Numbered from the stretch's first letter, positions 22,859-36,186 are shown. The stretch: DNA of 64,000 bases from Adineta vaga (GCA_021613535.1 CP075496.1:13640001-13704000), one strand, 5' to 3'. Notes: generated from the sequence alone by a model not told the origin. Program-made: numbers and translations.

Positions 22859-24703
22859 ATGACAAATCAAACTCTTAATATACATTTTCGTATGTATTTA
22901 TAAACGTTGTTTTTCTTCCTATAAATATTTTTTTAATTTATATTATTTCCTCTAGGTTTTCAAGGATTATTATCGATAGTTCAATGGTTTCTCAATCTTT
23001 TGATAACAATCAATCAGATTATGACATCATTTATGTTTCATCTGGTGATTTGGTACGATTTATATGTATATACACCATTACAAATGTACCTTTCACCACA
23101 TATGGCTCACATTCCACGTGTTATTCAAATTGGAAATAAAACTATTACTGTATTCAATGCTAATATTGTCACTTATTCACGAACACTTCTTATTATTCCA
23201 ATTGCATGGTGTTTAAAGTAAGTTTTAATCTTAAATTTTCTTGAAAATGTTCATAAATATTCATTTGTATTTAGATTCAATCATCCAATCTCTGCTTGTT
23301 TATTAGTATTATTTCATGATTTTCTTGATCATATTGATGGAATTGTTGCTAAAGTTCATAAACGTATCTATGGTGATAATATTGATGATCCATTATTAGG
23401 CGGTTTTATGGATGCATTTTGCGATAAAATTGTTAATGTTTTCTGTCTTTGGACAATTATACAAGAAACACATTTCGAACAAACATCAACTTTATTTACA
23501 ATGTTATTTGTACTTCTTTGTTATACAATCATTGCACTTGAAACAGCAATTGGTATTGTACGAGTACAAGATTATTTTCATGCTGCTCTTCTTGGAAATA
23601 AGTATAATATTAATTCAACATCTGCTGTTATGGAAGGAAAATTAAAAGAAAAACTTGAATCAATTGGATTAGCATTTTTATGTTTATCAACTGATTATCT
23701 TTCACCATTTGAACATTGGTGTAAGTAAACGAATTCATTTGTTTTATTTATTCTATTCAATTAATCTTATTTAATGATTTATTTTTAGCTGGAATATCTG
23801 GTGTCCTTTGTTTTGCATTAACAATTCGATTAGCATATATTTCTTTAATGAAGAAATTACAAGCACGACAAATAAATGATGAAAAAAAGAAAAGTGTTAC
23901 TATTAATGAACAAATCTGTGAAATTGAAATACCTGTTCAAAAATCAATTGCAGTTATGAATTCATTGAATTTAACAAATGTTACAAAAACACGTCAACGA
24001 GCAATGACAGTCAATTCATCACGAGAAGAAGTATGTGTTCTTTTGAAATGATTTTATATGAATTTTTTCTATCTTTTTTCTTTAATTATAGAATGAAAAA
24101 ATGAAACGTATAAGTTTTTCATCATCTAATGATTCTGAAGATGAAACAAATGAACGTCAAAGTTCAAACTCATCATCATCATCTGAAATTCATAATGAAT
24201 CTTCACCTGTCTATCAACGTAGTGCATCATTACCATCTATTTGGATTGATGGTCGTGCTGATAAAGTTTACACTGTTGGTTGTTTTGATTTATTTCATGA
24301 AGGTCATCGTCTTCTTCTTCAACGTATGAGACAATATGGTCGTCAAGTTATTGTTGGTGTACATGATAGTCGTAGTATTCATAAATTAAAGAAACGTGTA
24401 CCTGTTGATGGAACTGAAACACGTATGTTGAATGTTAAACGATATGCAGATGAAGTTTATTGTGTTGCTGGTACAGATCCATCAAATTTTGTTAAATGTA
24501 TTGTACATTTACGTGAAAATGAAACAGCTGTTTATATACGCGGTGATGATATGGCCGACTTTCCATGTCGTGATATTGTCGAAGAATTAATGCCAGTTAA
24601 ATTTCTACCGTATACAAGTGGTGTTTCGAGTACACAATTACGCAAAGAATTATTTTCACATATTCAAGCAGATGATATAGAACATTTAGAAAAAGTAAAT
24701 TGA
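22859..24703 (+). CDS. Bifunctional CDP-alcohol phosphotransferase / cytidylyltransferase fusion
   Basis: Seen: five exons (22859-22889, 22956-23217, 23275-23720, 23789-24030, 24092-24703) join in phase to 530 residues. The N-terminal half has several membrane helices and a CDP-alcohol phosphotransferase motif: DHIDGIVAK (D116, D119, G120, A123, K124), then GGFMDAFCD (G140, D144, D148). The last part matches Gx3Dx3D, but the usual AR-x8-G spacing is 15 residues and Arg is Lys. A Ser-rich linker leads to a soluble cytidylyltransferase domain with YTVGCFDLFHEGH (HxGH, residues 396-399) and YTSGVSSTQL, the counterpart of RTEGISTS. Known: the first activity makes a CDP-alcohol and the second transfers the phospho-alcohol to an acceptor, often diacylglycerol; in animal Kennedy pathways they are separate proteins. 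Inference: both steps in one ER-type membrane protein, the alcohol unknown. Confidence 0.85.
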
Positions 24704-25288
24704 ATCAATTGAGTTATTTTTCTCAATGAATCTCAATTTGAAAAAAAACCTTGTTTCTATTATTTGTATGTATATATATATATCGTTGTATATTGTGTTT
24801 CGATTTGATTTTAATAATAAATATTAGCAATTTATTAATTTCATTCGTTGTTCTTGCCAGAGATAATTGGTAAGAGAACTGCTTTGTTGAAATAATTGAT
24901 AAGAATAGAACAGTCTGTTCACTTTTGATTGATTCAATCATTTCTTTTCTTCGCTTCGAGTAAGCATGCATGTTACTAAATTCGCACATACTTTACAGAA
25001 AAATAACTAACCTATAGTAAATGTCTATGATTATTTTAGATGATTCGCTTTTCGAATTAAAAATTACGTAAGTACAAAAATATTACATTAGAATTAATAA
25101 TTTTCTCTGATACAACAGTGATAACCTTCAGTAGATCATTTTTCTTTCGTTCGTTTGATAGCAAACTGAAGAAGAAAAACATCTATTTGATTCGTGTGAG
25201 TAATATATTTTTTTCTTTCTTTCTGCATAATATTTGTTAAACAAGTCGTGTTTTATAAAAACATCGTTTCTTTAGCATATCTTCCAAA
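24704..25288. other. Intergenic region
   Basis: 3'UTR with (TA)n near 24771-24783, then the promoter region of the DAG lipase gene with an apparent 5'UTR. An acceptor-like CTTTAG at 25271-25275, shortly before the ATG, suggests a non-coding first exon. No coding feature. Confidence 0.4.
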
Positions 25289-27492
25289 ATGCCCGGTATA
25301 CGTTTATTTGGTCGTCGATTTAATTTTGCATCTGATGATTTAACTATTCCATGTATAATTGATATTATACTTCGTCTTCCATTATTAGCGACATTTATTA
25401 TCTTTCGTTTGAAAGATGAATCACCTGATTCAAAATGTCCATCATCATTTTATATGGGATATTTTTATCCACTTTTAAGTGTTTATGCTGCGATTATGAT
25501 TCTTGCATTGATTATGCTTTTTACAAGTTTACGAGGAACACCGGTGAAAAATACTCGACCACGTCGTCATATGCCACTAATGATTTATATTCGTTTACTT
25601 CTTGTTTTAATTGATATCAGTATAAATATATTGGGTTTAATTATAATTGTACAAGTTTTTCAAGTTTGTGCATTAATTTTACGTGCAACAATTGTTACAT
25701 CGATTGCATTAAGTTGGACAGTTGCTGCTGCATTATTTATTATCTTAGCATTCTTTTTCGATTTAAGTGGAGTTGTTAGTCCTGAGAAGAAATGGGAAAT
25801 GAGAATAAAATTAATTTTCTGTTGTGGACGAGGCTATGGTAAGTGATGATTTAATGAAAATGCTCTTTTTTTTAGTTATGAAAAACTTCTTTTTCTTTCT
25901 CGAATAGGAGGACAATCATCAGATATAAAAAATATTGTTAAAACATTAAGATATTTAATTGATGATGAAAGATTTGATCTTGTGCCCAGTGATGTTGCAG
26001 CTGGTCTTATACTTTTACAACAAGAAGATGTTCTTGAAGAACGATCAATTGATATTGTAGAATCAGTACCATTAGACTTACTCAAAGAAGGACTTTATTA
26101 TAATTCCTATGCACAATCTGCTTTTGGATGGTAAATATATTTGTTTTGAATGTTGATTAGTTGTCTTTTTTCTTTCGAAGGTTTTCTTTAGCATATCAAT
26201 ATCGATTAACATTTCTTCCACGAATTCTTTTTGCTATGCGATTTAAGTAAGTAATAAAACGATTTCAGACATGAATTCATTATGAATTCATTTAGAACAA
26301 TCGGTTTTTGTTGTGCATGTTGTTTACCATGTTGTCAAAATCAAGCTAGTCTCAACGATCCATGTGGAAGTCAATATAGTACATTAACATATCTTTTACG
26401 GAAACAAAAACCTGTTATTTTATATGCAAATTTTCTCGGTGCACTTCATCGAGGTAGAAGAATATTTTTTTCTCAGAAAAAATAATCTTTTGAAATTTAT
26501 TCTGTCATTTTAGCTCCATTTTATATTGCTGCTGATAATGATAAGAGAAAAATTATTGTATCTATTCGTGGAACATTAAGTGCAACAGATATATTAACTG
26601 ATATTAATGCAATAGAAGATACTTTAGACACGGAATTATTTGGAAGTGGACATTGTCATAGTGGTAAATATTATTGTTTTTTGAACTAATTGAATAAAGA
26701 ATAATATTATGAAATGTTTTTTATTATTATTCATCGATAGGTATGCATACTGCAGCTAATTATATTCGTGATGATATTTCAACACGTTTAATTGATATAT
26801 TTCTTCAATATCCTGATTATGAATTAGTCATCTGTGGTTATTCACTTGGTGCTGGAATTGCTGCAATACTTGCTCTTTTATTAAAACCGACTTATCCTCA
26901 TTTAAAATGTTATGGTATTGCTATGCCTGGTTCTGTTTTATCAGAAAATTTAGCTTTAGCTACCCGTCATTTTATCTACGCATATGTTGTAGATGTTGAT
27001 ATGATTGGTCGTGCATCAATACGTTCATTAGAACATTTACGTGATCGTATTATTGATGCTCTCGATAAATGTAATCGAAATAAAATGAGAGTATTAACAA
27101 TGACACTTGTTGAAACATTGAGGAAACGACGACAAGCATTTCATTCGATGAATAGTCGTACACAAACATTGATTGATGATTCGTTATTACCTTCAAATAC
27201 AATAGAAACGACAAATACTGAAGCAACTGTTACACAAATTGTTCTTACTCGTCGTTCTGGTGAACGGCAACATTTAGTTATGCCAGGTACAATTATTCAT
27301 CTATATTCAACACATCGTGTGGGATTATTTTCACGAAAAATATCATATCGTGCTTGTATGAGCGCATATAATCATTTTTCTCAGCTGATTGTTCACCCAA
27401 GAATGTGGTTGGATCATTTTCCTGCATCATATAATACGGCATTAACAGATGCTATCAACAATTATGATCAAAATTTACAAGATATTAGCTAG
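25289..27492 (+). CDS. DAGLB: sn-1-specific diacylglycerol lipase (DAGL-beta-like)
   Basis: Seen: six exons (25289-25838, 25908-26130, 26181-26246, 26296-26453, 26514-26663, 26741-27492) join in phase to 632 residues. It starts MPGIRLFGRRFNFASDDL, nearly the vertebrate DAGL start, followed by four hydrophobic segments in residues 20-165. A Cys-rich stretch (CCACCLPCC) precedes the lipase fold. The nucleophile elbow GYSLGAG puts the catalytic Ser at 417, and VVDVDMIGR supplies the Asp at 469. A late His near the C-terminus should complete the triad. Known: DAGL hydrolyses diacylglycerol to 2-arachidonoylglycerol in the plasma membrane or endosomes; DAGL-beta lacks the long tail of DAGL-alpha, and this length fits beta. 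Family sure; alpha/beta orthology less so. Confidence 0.9.
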
Positions 27493-28337
27493 TCGTTTGT
27501 TTTATAAGTAGATATTCGTGTATATTTCTCGATATTTTACTATTGTTTATATGAATAAATGAGCAACAACTCAAATAAAATTTGAAATAGTTTTCATTTT
27601 CACAATGACGAGATGAATAGTTTTGAAAATTTTCTTCTTTCTTTGTTTATTTTGTAATAAACATCAATAAGATCAAAAATCTTGTCTATTGAGTTTTTGT
27701 TCACGTGCACGATCGTATAGTTCGTCTAGAATGGGACATGTGTAGCGACTGAAAAGACAGGTAGAAAAAAATATACTAGATGCTTTATAATCACCTGTCT
27801 ATAAACATCAATGAAGGCAGCTATGAAGCGAGAAGTGAAATTGACCGATTATATTGAACTTAGAAAGAGAACGATATCTAAATAGCAAAATACAAAGCTA
27901 GAACGGAAAAGGTTATAACTGGCAGAAAAGCATATAAGTGATGAATGAACATTGAAGATAGTATGATGCGAAGTATAGATGAAAAGTAAATAAGAACCAA
28001 TCATACATTCATATCTTCATACCTAATATGCATTGATCAATAGTGATAACCTCATTATCAAGATTTTTTAGCATCACAATTCTTAGATATTCTGTTATTC
28101 ATATAAGAGTATTTTTATGTCGAAAGATTGAGTGTTTGAATTAGAAAACAATAATGTATTAATCTTGCGTCAATGTAATTTTATTCGTTAATTCAAACAT
28201 ATTTCATTATTTCAAATGAATAAAGTCAATAACTATTTAAAAACTGATCCACATATATAGAAATACGTCAAACGTTCGTTTTTTTAACAAAATTTGATAA
28301 CAAAAACCATAGTAAACGTGCTTCGTTGAAATAAATT
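27493..28337. other. Intergenic region between convergent genes
   Basis: 3' flanks of the DAG lipase (+) and TRIM (-) genes. On the minus strand 27679-27756 reads as a possible terminal exon (see findings) but has no assigned gene. The rest is AT-rich with no signal. Confidence 0.4.
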
Positions 28338-31300
28338 TCAATTGTCACTTTCCGATATTGAATTGAAAGCATGAATAGTAAAACCAAATGGTAATTCACT
28401 AACACGTTCACCCTTCAATTTAATACATAAAATACCTTGTTGTGTTGGGATTCGAACAGTACGATTTGAACCAGCTGGTGCATTACTGATATTCGCTGTT
28501 GATGAAAAACCAGCTACAGCAAAACCTTTACGTTCAGCTGCAGGAATTTCAGATGTAAAACAATATTTAAATTTGCCTTTTTTATCAAGAATTGATGCAA
28601 GATTTTGTTCACAATCAAGAATAATTACATCGGTATTGGGTAAAACAGCAACACTGCATGATGGTTTAAGAAGTCGACGAACACGTCGTGATAATTTATT
28701 ACTTTGATCATATATATTACCAATGCCTTCCGACGAAGGAGCTGGAGGTGCAGATGATGATGTTGCTAAAGCTGTAGGTGAAAGTGAACCATTTTCTTCT
28801 GCTGGTAATGATGATCGTGGAGCGGCACCATTTTCAAAAGTAAATTCATTCGTAGGTGGAGTTTCATCCACTGTCTATAAATATACAATCGCACGATATT
28901 CTCTACAAAAACTATATGAGAAAGGTAATGTATTCAAACCTGTATAGATTGTGTTGTGGTTGTGACATCATCTGTTTGAATAGCTATGGAGACAAATGTT
29001 TTGATAGGTTCTGGATTAGCAATTGTTTTATCAGCATTGATATCGATTTCTTTCTTTTGTTCTTCTTCCTCATGTTCTTTTGTATCACCTTCTTCTTCTT
29101 CTTCTTCTCGTTCTTCCTGATTCTCTTCTTCTTCTTCTTCTTCTCCTTCTACTTCTTCCTCATCATCTTCTTCAATTTCACCTTCACGTTCATCATCATC
29201 TACTGGTGTCATTTCACATATTTTCAATGTTCCTAAATGTAACTGTCCCGGTTGAAAATCTAATCTCATACAAATATTTTCCGGTAATGGATCAAGTTCA
29301 ACTGCATCAAGTTCACGGAATTTTTCCACCAATTGTTTTTTAACTAATAACAATTCAATATCTTTTCCATGTATAACAAGTTCTGTTAATGAACATGTAT
29401 TTTTAATTTGTTCAAAATATTCATCCAATTCTTCTCGACGTTTAATAAATTCATTTGTTTCTTCACCATATAATTCCGATATTTGCTGAACAAGTTCTTG
29501 TTCTTTGATACGTAAGGATTTTTCAAATGTACTTGCTAATGCATGAATACTTGCTTCGATTTGTGCAATATTTGCATCACATCGACGAATAACATTTAAA
29601 TAAACTTCCAATTCGTTCATACGAACTTTACAACCATCAAGACATTCATTAATATATGATTTATGATGAGCAGCAGCTGTACGAAAATCAGCTAGATCAT
29701 GATCACGATGATCAACATAAGTACAAGCAATACAAATACATGTTTCACATTGTTCACAATAATATCGAACAAATTCTGATGAATGATGCTTGAATAAAAA
29801 AAAAACATATGAATTAAATATAAAAAAAAGAAATCTTTTGTTCTTTACTTTGCATAAAATATCTTTTTCAATTTCTAATTCATATATTGAATGATCACGT
29901 GTAACAGTGATAGTTTGATGAGCTTGAACACAACTACGACAAAGAAATTTTTGACATTCAAGACACCGTGATGTTGCTTCACTTTCACGATCATGAACTG
30001 TTTTACAAATTTCGCAATTCGTTAGAACTTTTATTGAACTTGTCGAATTGGGATTCTTTTGTGAGATCATTTCGGATAAACCAGCTATAAGAAAGTTGTC
30101 GGGCAATTTGTGAACACCACCCGCTGGAATTGCCGTCTTCTTTCGACAGATTGGACATGCAAATTCACGATAATCAGTATATTTATAGGATCTAAATAGA
30201 TTTTGTTTCTCGAAATAATATGTACAAACAATTAATAAGTTTATTGAAAAAAAAAATTAAAATCTGAGATTTACTTATTAAGAGAATCGAACTCTTAATG
30301 TTTTCTTTATCCATCCGATCAGTATGAATTATGTATGTTGAGATTTCTATATAGACAGATGAATAGAACAGCAAACAGTATCTTTCCTTTAATGATAGAA
30401 GTATTGTTATCAACACAAGTCTCTTCAAGAGATAAGTGATGATTTTTCAACTCAGTCAAGTAAACAATCGACTAAACTACATGATGATCAAGTATTATAA
30501 ACAATGGAAACTGATCTAACAATCATTTGTGAGATATTCATTCGGGATGTAATTTTGTCTATATCCTTTCTGATTTCGAAACGTGAAAAATTTACCTTTG
30601 AGCAGAAACATGATTTTCAATACATTGTTCACAAAATGTATGTAAACAAGTTAAACATTTTGGATCTTTGAATGGTTCCTTCAATACAAAAGAAAGAGAG
30701 AGAGAGAGAGAGATTGCGTAAAAGAATAGTTTTCTATTGAATTTCAATGACATACCAAACAGATTTTACATGTTAAATATTGATCATTAATTTTTTCAGC
30801 TAAACGAAGTACTTGTTGTGACATATTTTCTGAAAGAGCTGGTGTTGTTCTTGTCGATGAATTTCGTGTTACTGTTACTTCTGGTAGAGATAAATGTTCC
30901 GTATCGTCCGTTTTTGTATTGATTAAATTTCTAAATAGATCATTAAGAAATATTTATTTTTTAATACTCATCATCTTCCTATCCTTTTGCTCTCTCATCA
31001 TTATCGACATGGCGTTCTTTTACTTAAGCAATGATGATTTGCTCGTTTCTGTTTGTTAAGATGTACTAGAGAGAAAGAATACGCGTATTTCTTATTTATT
31101 TGACATATGATGAGATAGGGTGTACAATGATGTGCGTATGTTGTTATTAGAAATCGTTAGTAATCATTTGGTGAGTTGGCGACGAATCGAACAGCTAGAT
31201 ATAGAATAATACTCTCGTGAAATTTGTACAATAGAATGAGAGCAACAGAGATCTTCTCTTACAGAAAATACAAACAAACAAACATTTGCAAGGTTATTTG

Positions 31301-31647
31301 ATCTGTAAGATGAAGGTGAAAAAAGAGAAGTGGTTTCTTGCGGTGATCATAGAAATCAATAATAAGAAGAAAAAAAACTCTTTAATATATATTTATCTCA
31401 TTATTCGAAGAAATAATCTTATTTGTTAAATCAACTGAAAATATCTTCTTTTCTCATTATGATTCCATTAGATAAATATAGGATTAATCTTCACTTACTG
31501 ATCATTAGATGAATCATTGTTCGAAGTTATCGATGATATTACACTTAAGTCACTTGCAGATGCTCGATCATCTTTCGATTGTGCAACATTTAACAATGTA
31601 TTTTCTGCAAATGACCATCGATCGACTTTCTGTTTAGAATGGGCCAT
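28338..31647 (-). CDS. TRIM-type RING/B-box protein with acidic C-terminal region
   Basis: Seen: six exons (31499-31647, 30756-30930, 30596-30678, 29849-30191, 28940-29788, 28338-28874) join in phase to 711 residues. A RING begins at CKIC and includes LTCLHTFCEQC, closing with CPIC after an intron. Two B-box-like zinc modules follow (CEICKTVHD...CRSC and YYCEQCETCICIAC...DHRDHD), then a coiled coil (IEASIHALASTFEKSLRIKEQEL region). A long Glu-rich run is encoded near 29080-29200. The last 150 residues include beta-rich sequence (SVAVLPNTDVIILDCEQN) that may be a single NHL/filamin-like or unknown domain; no full NHL propeller or SPRY is seen. Known: TRIMs are RING E3 ubiquitin ligases using the RBCC scaffold. 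Substrate unknown. An alternative first exon may lie at 32916-33097. Confidence 0.9.
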
Positions 31648-32915
31648 CTTCAAATGTTAGATTTTCTCTTCTCGACTATTACTATCTTCTATATTCTATG
31701 TTTGATAATATAGGCATATCTTTACGATATGTATACGACGCATATATATATATATATATATATTTTTTTCTCTATATTTGCTTACGTACAACCAATGCAC
31801 ATACATACAATTTGAGATGACAGATTTTGTCATCATATTCCATCGTCTAACTAGTGGATAGAAAGAAAAATACGCACCCACACTCGTGGGAGTTGGGGAT
31901 AATCAAGAAAAAGAAAATGAACTGAATGTTATATACAATTCTGTACAACTAAGATGAAAAGAACTTAATAAAATCTCTTGAGAATTGTTGAGTCCAATCT
32001 ATTTATGTCTAAGATCAAATATAGATATTATGATGTTACAAATGTACTTTGAATGAGAAAGGTCTTTCAGTTTAATTAAGAATACTTAATAAAACGAGTG
32101 CATTGATTAATAGAATCGTTTTTTATTATTATTATTGTATAGATCTATTGCATGCGAGATGAGAGGAATATCTATTAAGAAGTTATTCATGTATGAGTAA
32201 GAATATCATCCACGTGATGGTAGAATTGTTTATTTCTGTCAAATACATAGATTCGCATGAATGAAACAAAGAAAATATTATCCTAATCCAATTATTTTCC
32301 TAATAATATAGACTTCTAGTTTTGAGAATCATCTCAATTGAATTATACTTTAAAATTAATCATCTTATGAAATTCATATTGAAGTTTTGCTTTCTATCTT
32401 ACAGATATATCACTCATTACGAACAGATTAGTATGACATATGGATTATGTGAGTTTTACATTTTAGGATAAAAATAACTGTGCTAACAAGTTCTTTGGAA
32501 TTATTTATGAGTAATCAAATCTTGGTTAGTTATAATGAAACCATGAACGAGAAGATTACTCTATAAAATTAAAACTAGAGTAGATCTTGAAAAGAAAACA
32601 TGATGAATTTGACAAACATCCGATTATTTAATGTAGACATCTTACACTCAATCGACAAAGAAACCCGATTCGAACGGTAATTATTAATTATCTATAAAAG
32701 TACACTAATAGAATATTCTAAATTTCTATTTACAAGGAATCTAATGTCTATATTTTCAAAAAAAAAAAGAAATTCATTCAAGAACATTAAATAGAAGACT
32801 AAACATGTAAATTTACACTAATCATAACCTTTTTTTTGTTCGTTTTTCATCTATTTTCTTTGATTATATAGAACAGATGGATAAAATAATATGATAATTT
32901 TTTCCATTCACTTAC
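31648..32915. other. Upstream region of TRIM gene (intron if the distal first exon is used)
   Basis: AT-rich with a pure AT tract at about 31742-31763. No further exon recognised on either strand. Confidence 0.4.
31742..31763. repeat. (AT)n microsatellite
   Basis: Pure AT repeat about 95 nt upstream of the proximal TRIM start codon. Confidence 0.85.
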
Positions 32916-33097
32916 CTGTCACTCATTACAATTGTTTGTTCAGTATCTGGAAGTCCTAAAGTAGAATCGATCTTATTGGTTATAATTGTGAGATCTTTAA
33001 CGGGGGATAATCGAGAAAATGTATGAGTTGTTGATGAAAGATTTTCGTCACAAGTCGTGAGCGATATACAACTTGTGAGCTTGCGCAGCACGTGCAT
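32916..33097 (-). CDS. Possible alternative first exon of the TRIM gene
   Basis: Seen: on the minus strand an ATG at 33097 opens 182 nt ending in phase 2 at a GTAAGTG donor. The phase is the same as that of the annotated first exon (31499-31647), so it can join the exon at 30930. It encodes about 60 polar residues (MHVLRKLTSCISL start, VKDLTIITNKIDSTLGL). No domain seen. Inference: a second promoter giving another N-terminus ahead of the RING. It could be chance, since the ORF is only 60 codons, but an ORF, donor and matching phase together are suggestive. Confidence 0.45.
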
Positions 33098-36000
33098 TAT
33101 ACATATGCATCGTTGATATCAACTGGCAAATATTGTGATACACACACTGAGAAGGAGAAAAAAGAAACTCAAAGAAAAGAAGAAGAACAACAACAACAAA
33201 AAAGTGCCGAATCATAATCTATCATCAATCATATAACTCTCGATACCTAATCAATATAGGGAGAAAAAAAACCATATGAAGGTTAGGGATAGAATACGGA
33301 GATGATGCTTCTGTATTCATTTATTTGTTCATTAGCTCGACTATGATCGACAAACACATGTATTCATCTTTTATCTTCTGCCAATGTTGTTACATCATTT
33401 ACAAGTAATTATTCAGTTCGATGGATAAATCAAAGAAATACTTTCTGGATCTATCGAATGATGTGTTTACCTAGTTCTTTCTTTTTTTCAACAAATATTG
33501 TTTATTTACCAACTGGAAGATATTCAACTTACCAAGTGACATAAATAATCTTCGTAATAGATTTTCTCTTTAGGTTTTAGTTGATTGAAAGGAATCCGTT
33601 TGGATTATTGTTCGTTATAGTTGACTCTTCTACTACTCCACGGATGGGTCAAAAAACGGCACATTGAGGTTTTTCTTTCTTTCTGCCTCGATATCGACTT
33701 GTACAATATACTCGACGGAGAAAACACACAGAAGCCGAGTAGAAAAGAAAAAGGAGGAGAATATACATTATTGTTCACAGCTACTCTTAGACACATATAT
33801 ACAGATGGAAGAAAGCAAAAGGACAAGAACGAAAGACAGATAAATGAATAATCATTTCTGGAATGGTATGTACAAAAAAAAACTTTTTTTTCTTCTTTTT
33901 CTTCATATTGTTTATTAGAAAGCATCCAAACAGAAGAGAATACATTATCTCTTTACTATCGACGTCAAGACTTGCATTCTGTTCTATTTGGATGAAATTA
34001 CGATGCATATTATGAGTTTTTTTTTCTCCATAGCTAGCTGATGACACATATACTAATCAATTCTTGTCCGCCTCGTGATACCTAAGAAAAAATGCAATTA
34101 AACAAATCAAAAATCTGAAAGAGATTTCTTTGTATAAAGAATAAAACCTAAATCATTGAATTATTATTCATCTATCATCTGATATATTTTGAATGACATT
34201 TCCGTTCATGACTTTTCTCATAATTATGGTACTTGCACTTAATATTTCTCTTGTTTTACAAAGTTCATTTGATTAAATGAACCTTTTATCTAATAAAAAA
34301 ACAAAGAACTGAATGAAATCGTCTTTTAGATTAAATCAAAATAATTAAATGTATTCAATCAGAAATTTCTTTTCGTAAAATTCTATTTCCTTCAACCTCC
34401 GTTGAAATCATCTTGTTTTTATGCTGATTTGACATTAACGTTTCGAACTATTCGACAAAACCTTGAACAAAACAATTTCCGTTGTAATTTACATTTTTTT
34501 TGTTCTTTTAATCTAGAAAGTTTTTCAATAATAATATTAGTATTTTACTCAGATTGTCTTTTTTTTATATATTATCATGATCTAAATCATATTTGAGGTG
34601 TGATAAACACGTAATAGAAAATGTTAATATTATATTATTCTTTCTGGCGTTCTCTACTGTTGTTTTTCGACTGTTAATGACAAGACTAGTCAGACTGAAG
34701 ATTCTATTGAGAAAATGAGGAAAACCCGAGAGAGAGAGAGAAAAGGTTTGCGTTTTCTCTCTACCATTTACAAAGTGAAAATGAAGGAATATATGTTTGT
34801 TAATTTGATTGTTTGCTTTTATTGTTTTTTCCTTTCTCTCTTTTTCCATTGTATAATCACAATTATTAGTGCAATTGCAATTGAAATATTTCCGTATATA
34901 TACTCGTCTATGTGTAAAACAAAACATACTTCATAGAAAATACAAAAGGTAACTAATATATTTGAAACGAATGAAAATAATTAAGAGTCAAAAGGTATAT
35001 AATTGATATCATGTATCCTAAAAACAAAACATATTGAATTTCAATTTTAGATTTAAAGATCATATGAAACTATTAATAATGTAATTATCTTTGATTTTTT
35101 TAGACATTGTTTAGATGTATTTTGAATGATTTATTCGAATTGATAAATATTTTTTATTTTATTTTGTTGATCGATGACAGATAGACGTGACTATTCATAA
35201 ACTAACTTTATTGCTTTTTTACATATAGAATTTCTTGCTTCTTCTTCCTCTTTTTTTTTGTCTATATCTATCATTCAAATATATGAAATACTCTGGTTGA
35301 CAGCTTCCAAATAACCCTTGTGTACTTTTTTCCTTTATTATAATATTTGAAAAGCTTTTTTCCAGATCAGTTATGTTCGATTTCATTTGCTCAGTGCATC
35401 GATTGATTATCTAATGGTAGCAATATGATTCCTAGGGAATTTTTATAGATTTTATCGGAATATTAGTTGGATATAAAGAGTTTCGTTGTATTTACGTCGT
35501 TTAAGTTAAAACTATTCTTTCAGTAGTCTTAAAAGCAATTTCCTGTTTTTGAAGAAAACGAACAAAGGATAACTGATGTTCTAATTATCGCATAACACTT
35601 ATCTTTAGTTAAGTATTCATACGAAAACGAAGTATAGTCTCAATCAATATTATTGTAAGTTCGTCGCTATTTTCTCTTTGTCGAAACTATTTATTGATTA
35701 AAAAGTACAAAAGAGAAACAGAGAGAGAGAGAAAGAGGGTCGTTTGTGAAGAAATGATTAAGATGCTTGTTGATTAGAAGTCACGCATATGGGATCATAA
35801 AATATACATGACATATATTTGTAATTAAAGAAGATTGAGAAAGAGAGAAAGACAGAAGAGTCTTTTTTCTCCTTCTTTCATATAGGCTTTCGCACATTTT
35901 TTGTTTCATCTTCGATGAAATTTTTGCATAAAAGAGTATATTCATATTTTTCTTGCGTGATAGAAAACCAACGACGTCAACAATGATGGCAGTGCGATTG

Positions 36001-36186
36001 AAAAGACACAGACACTCATTTACTTACTCAGACATTTACTTTCTTTCGCATCAAAATACATCATCTAGTCACTCACTCTATTAGTATTCCAGCAAACAAA
36101 ATTTCAAGAACAACATGTTAATATCTTCGTGCTTATACATGCTGAATAATATTCATTAACACATTAAATAGTATTAAACGATTGAA
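33098..36186. other. Long gene-poor region
   Basis: About 3.1 kb of AT-rich sequence with poly-purine/pyrimidine tracts (for example GA-rich near 34729-34742 and 35709-35738). No ORF with homology, RNA gene or transposon end recognised. It probably contains the distal TRIM promoter and that of the membrane-protein gene at 36187. Confidence 0.4.

Noticed and set aside
29080-29343. Leu-rich plus-strand ORF
   Set aside because: Antisense of the Glu-rich tract of the TRIM gene.
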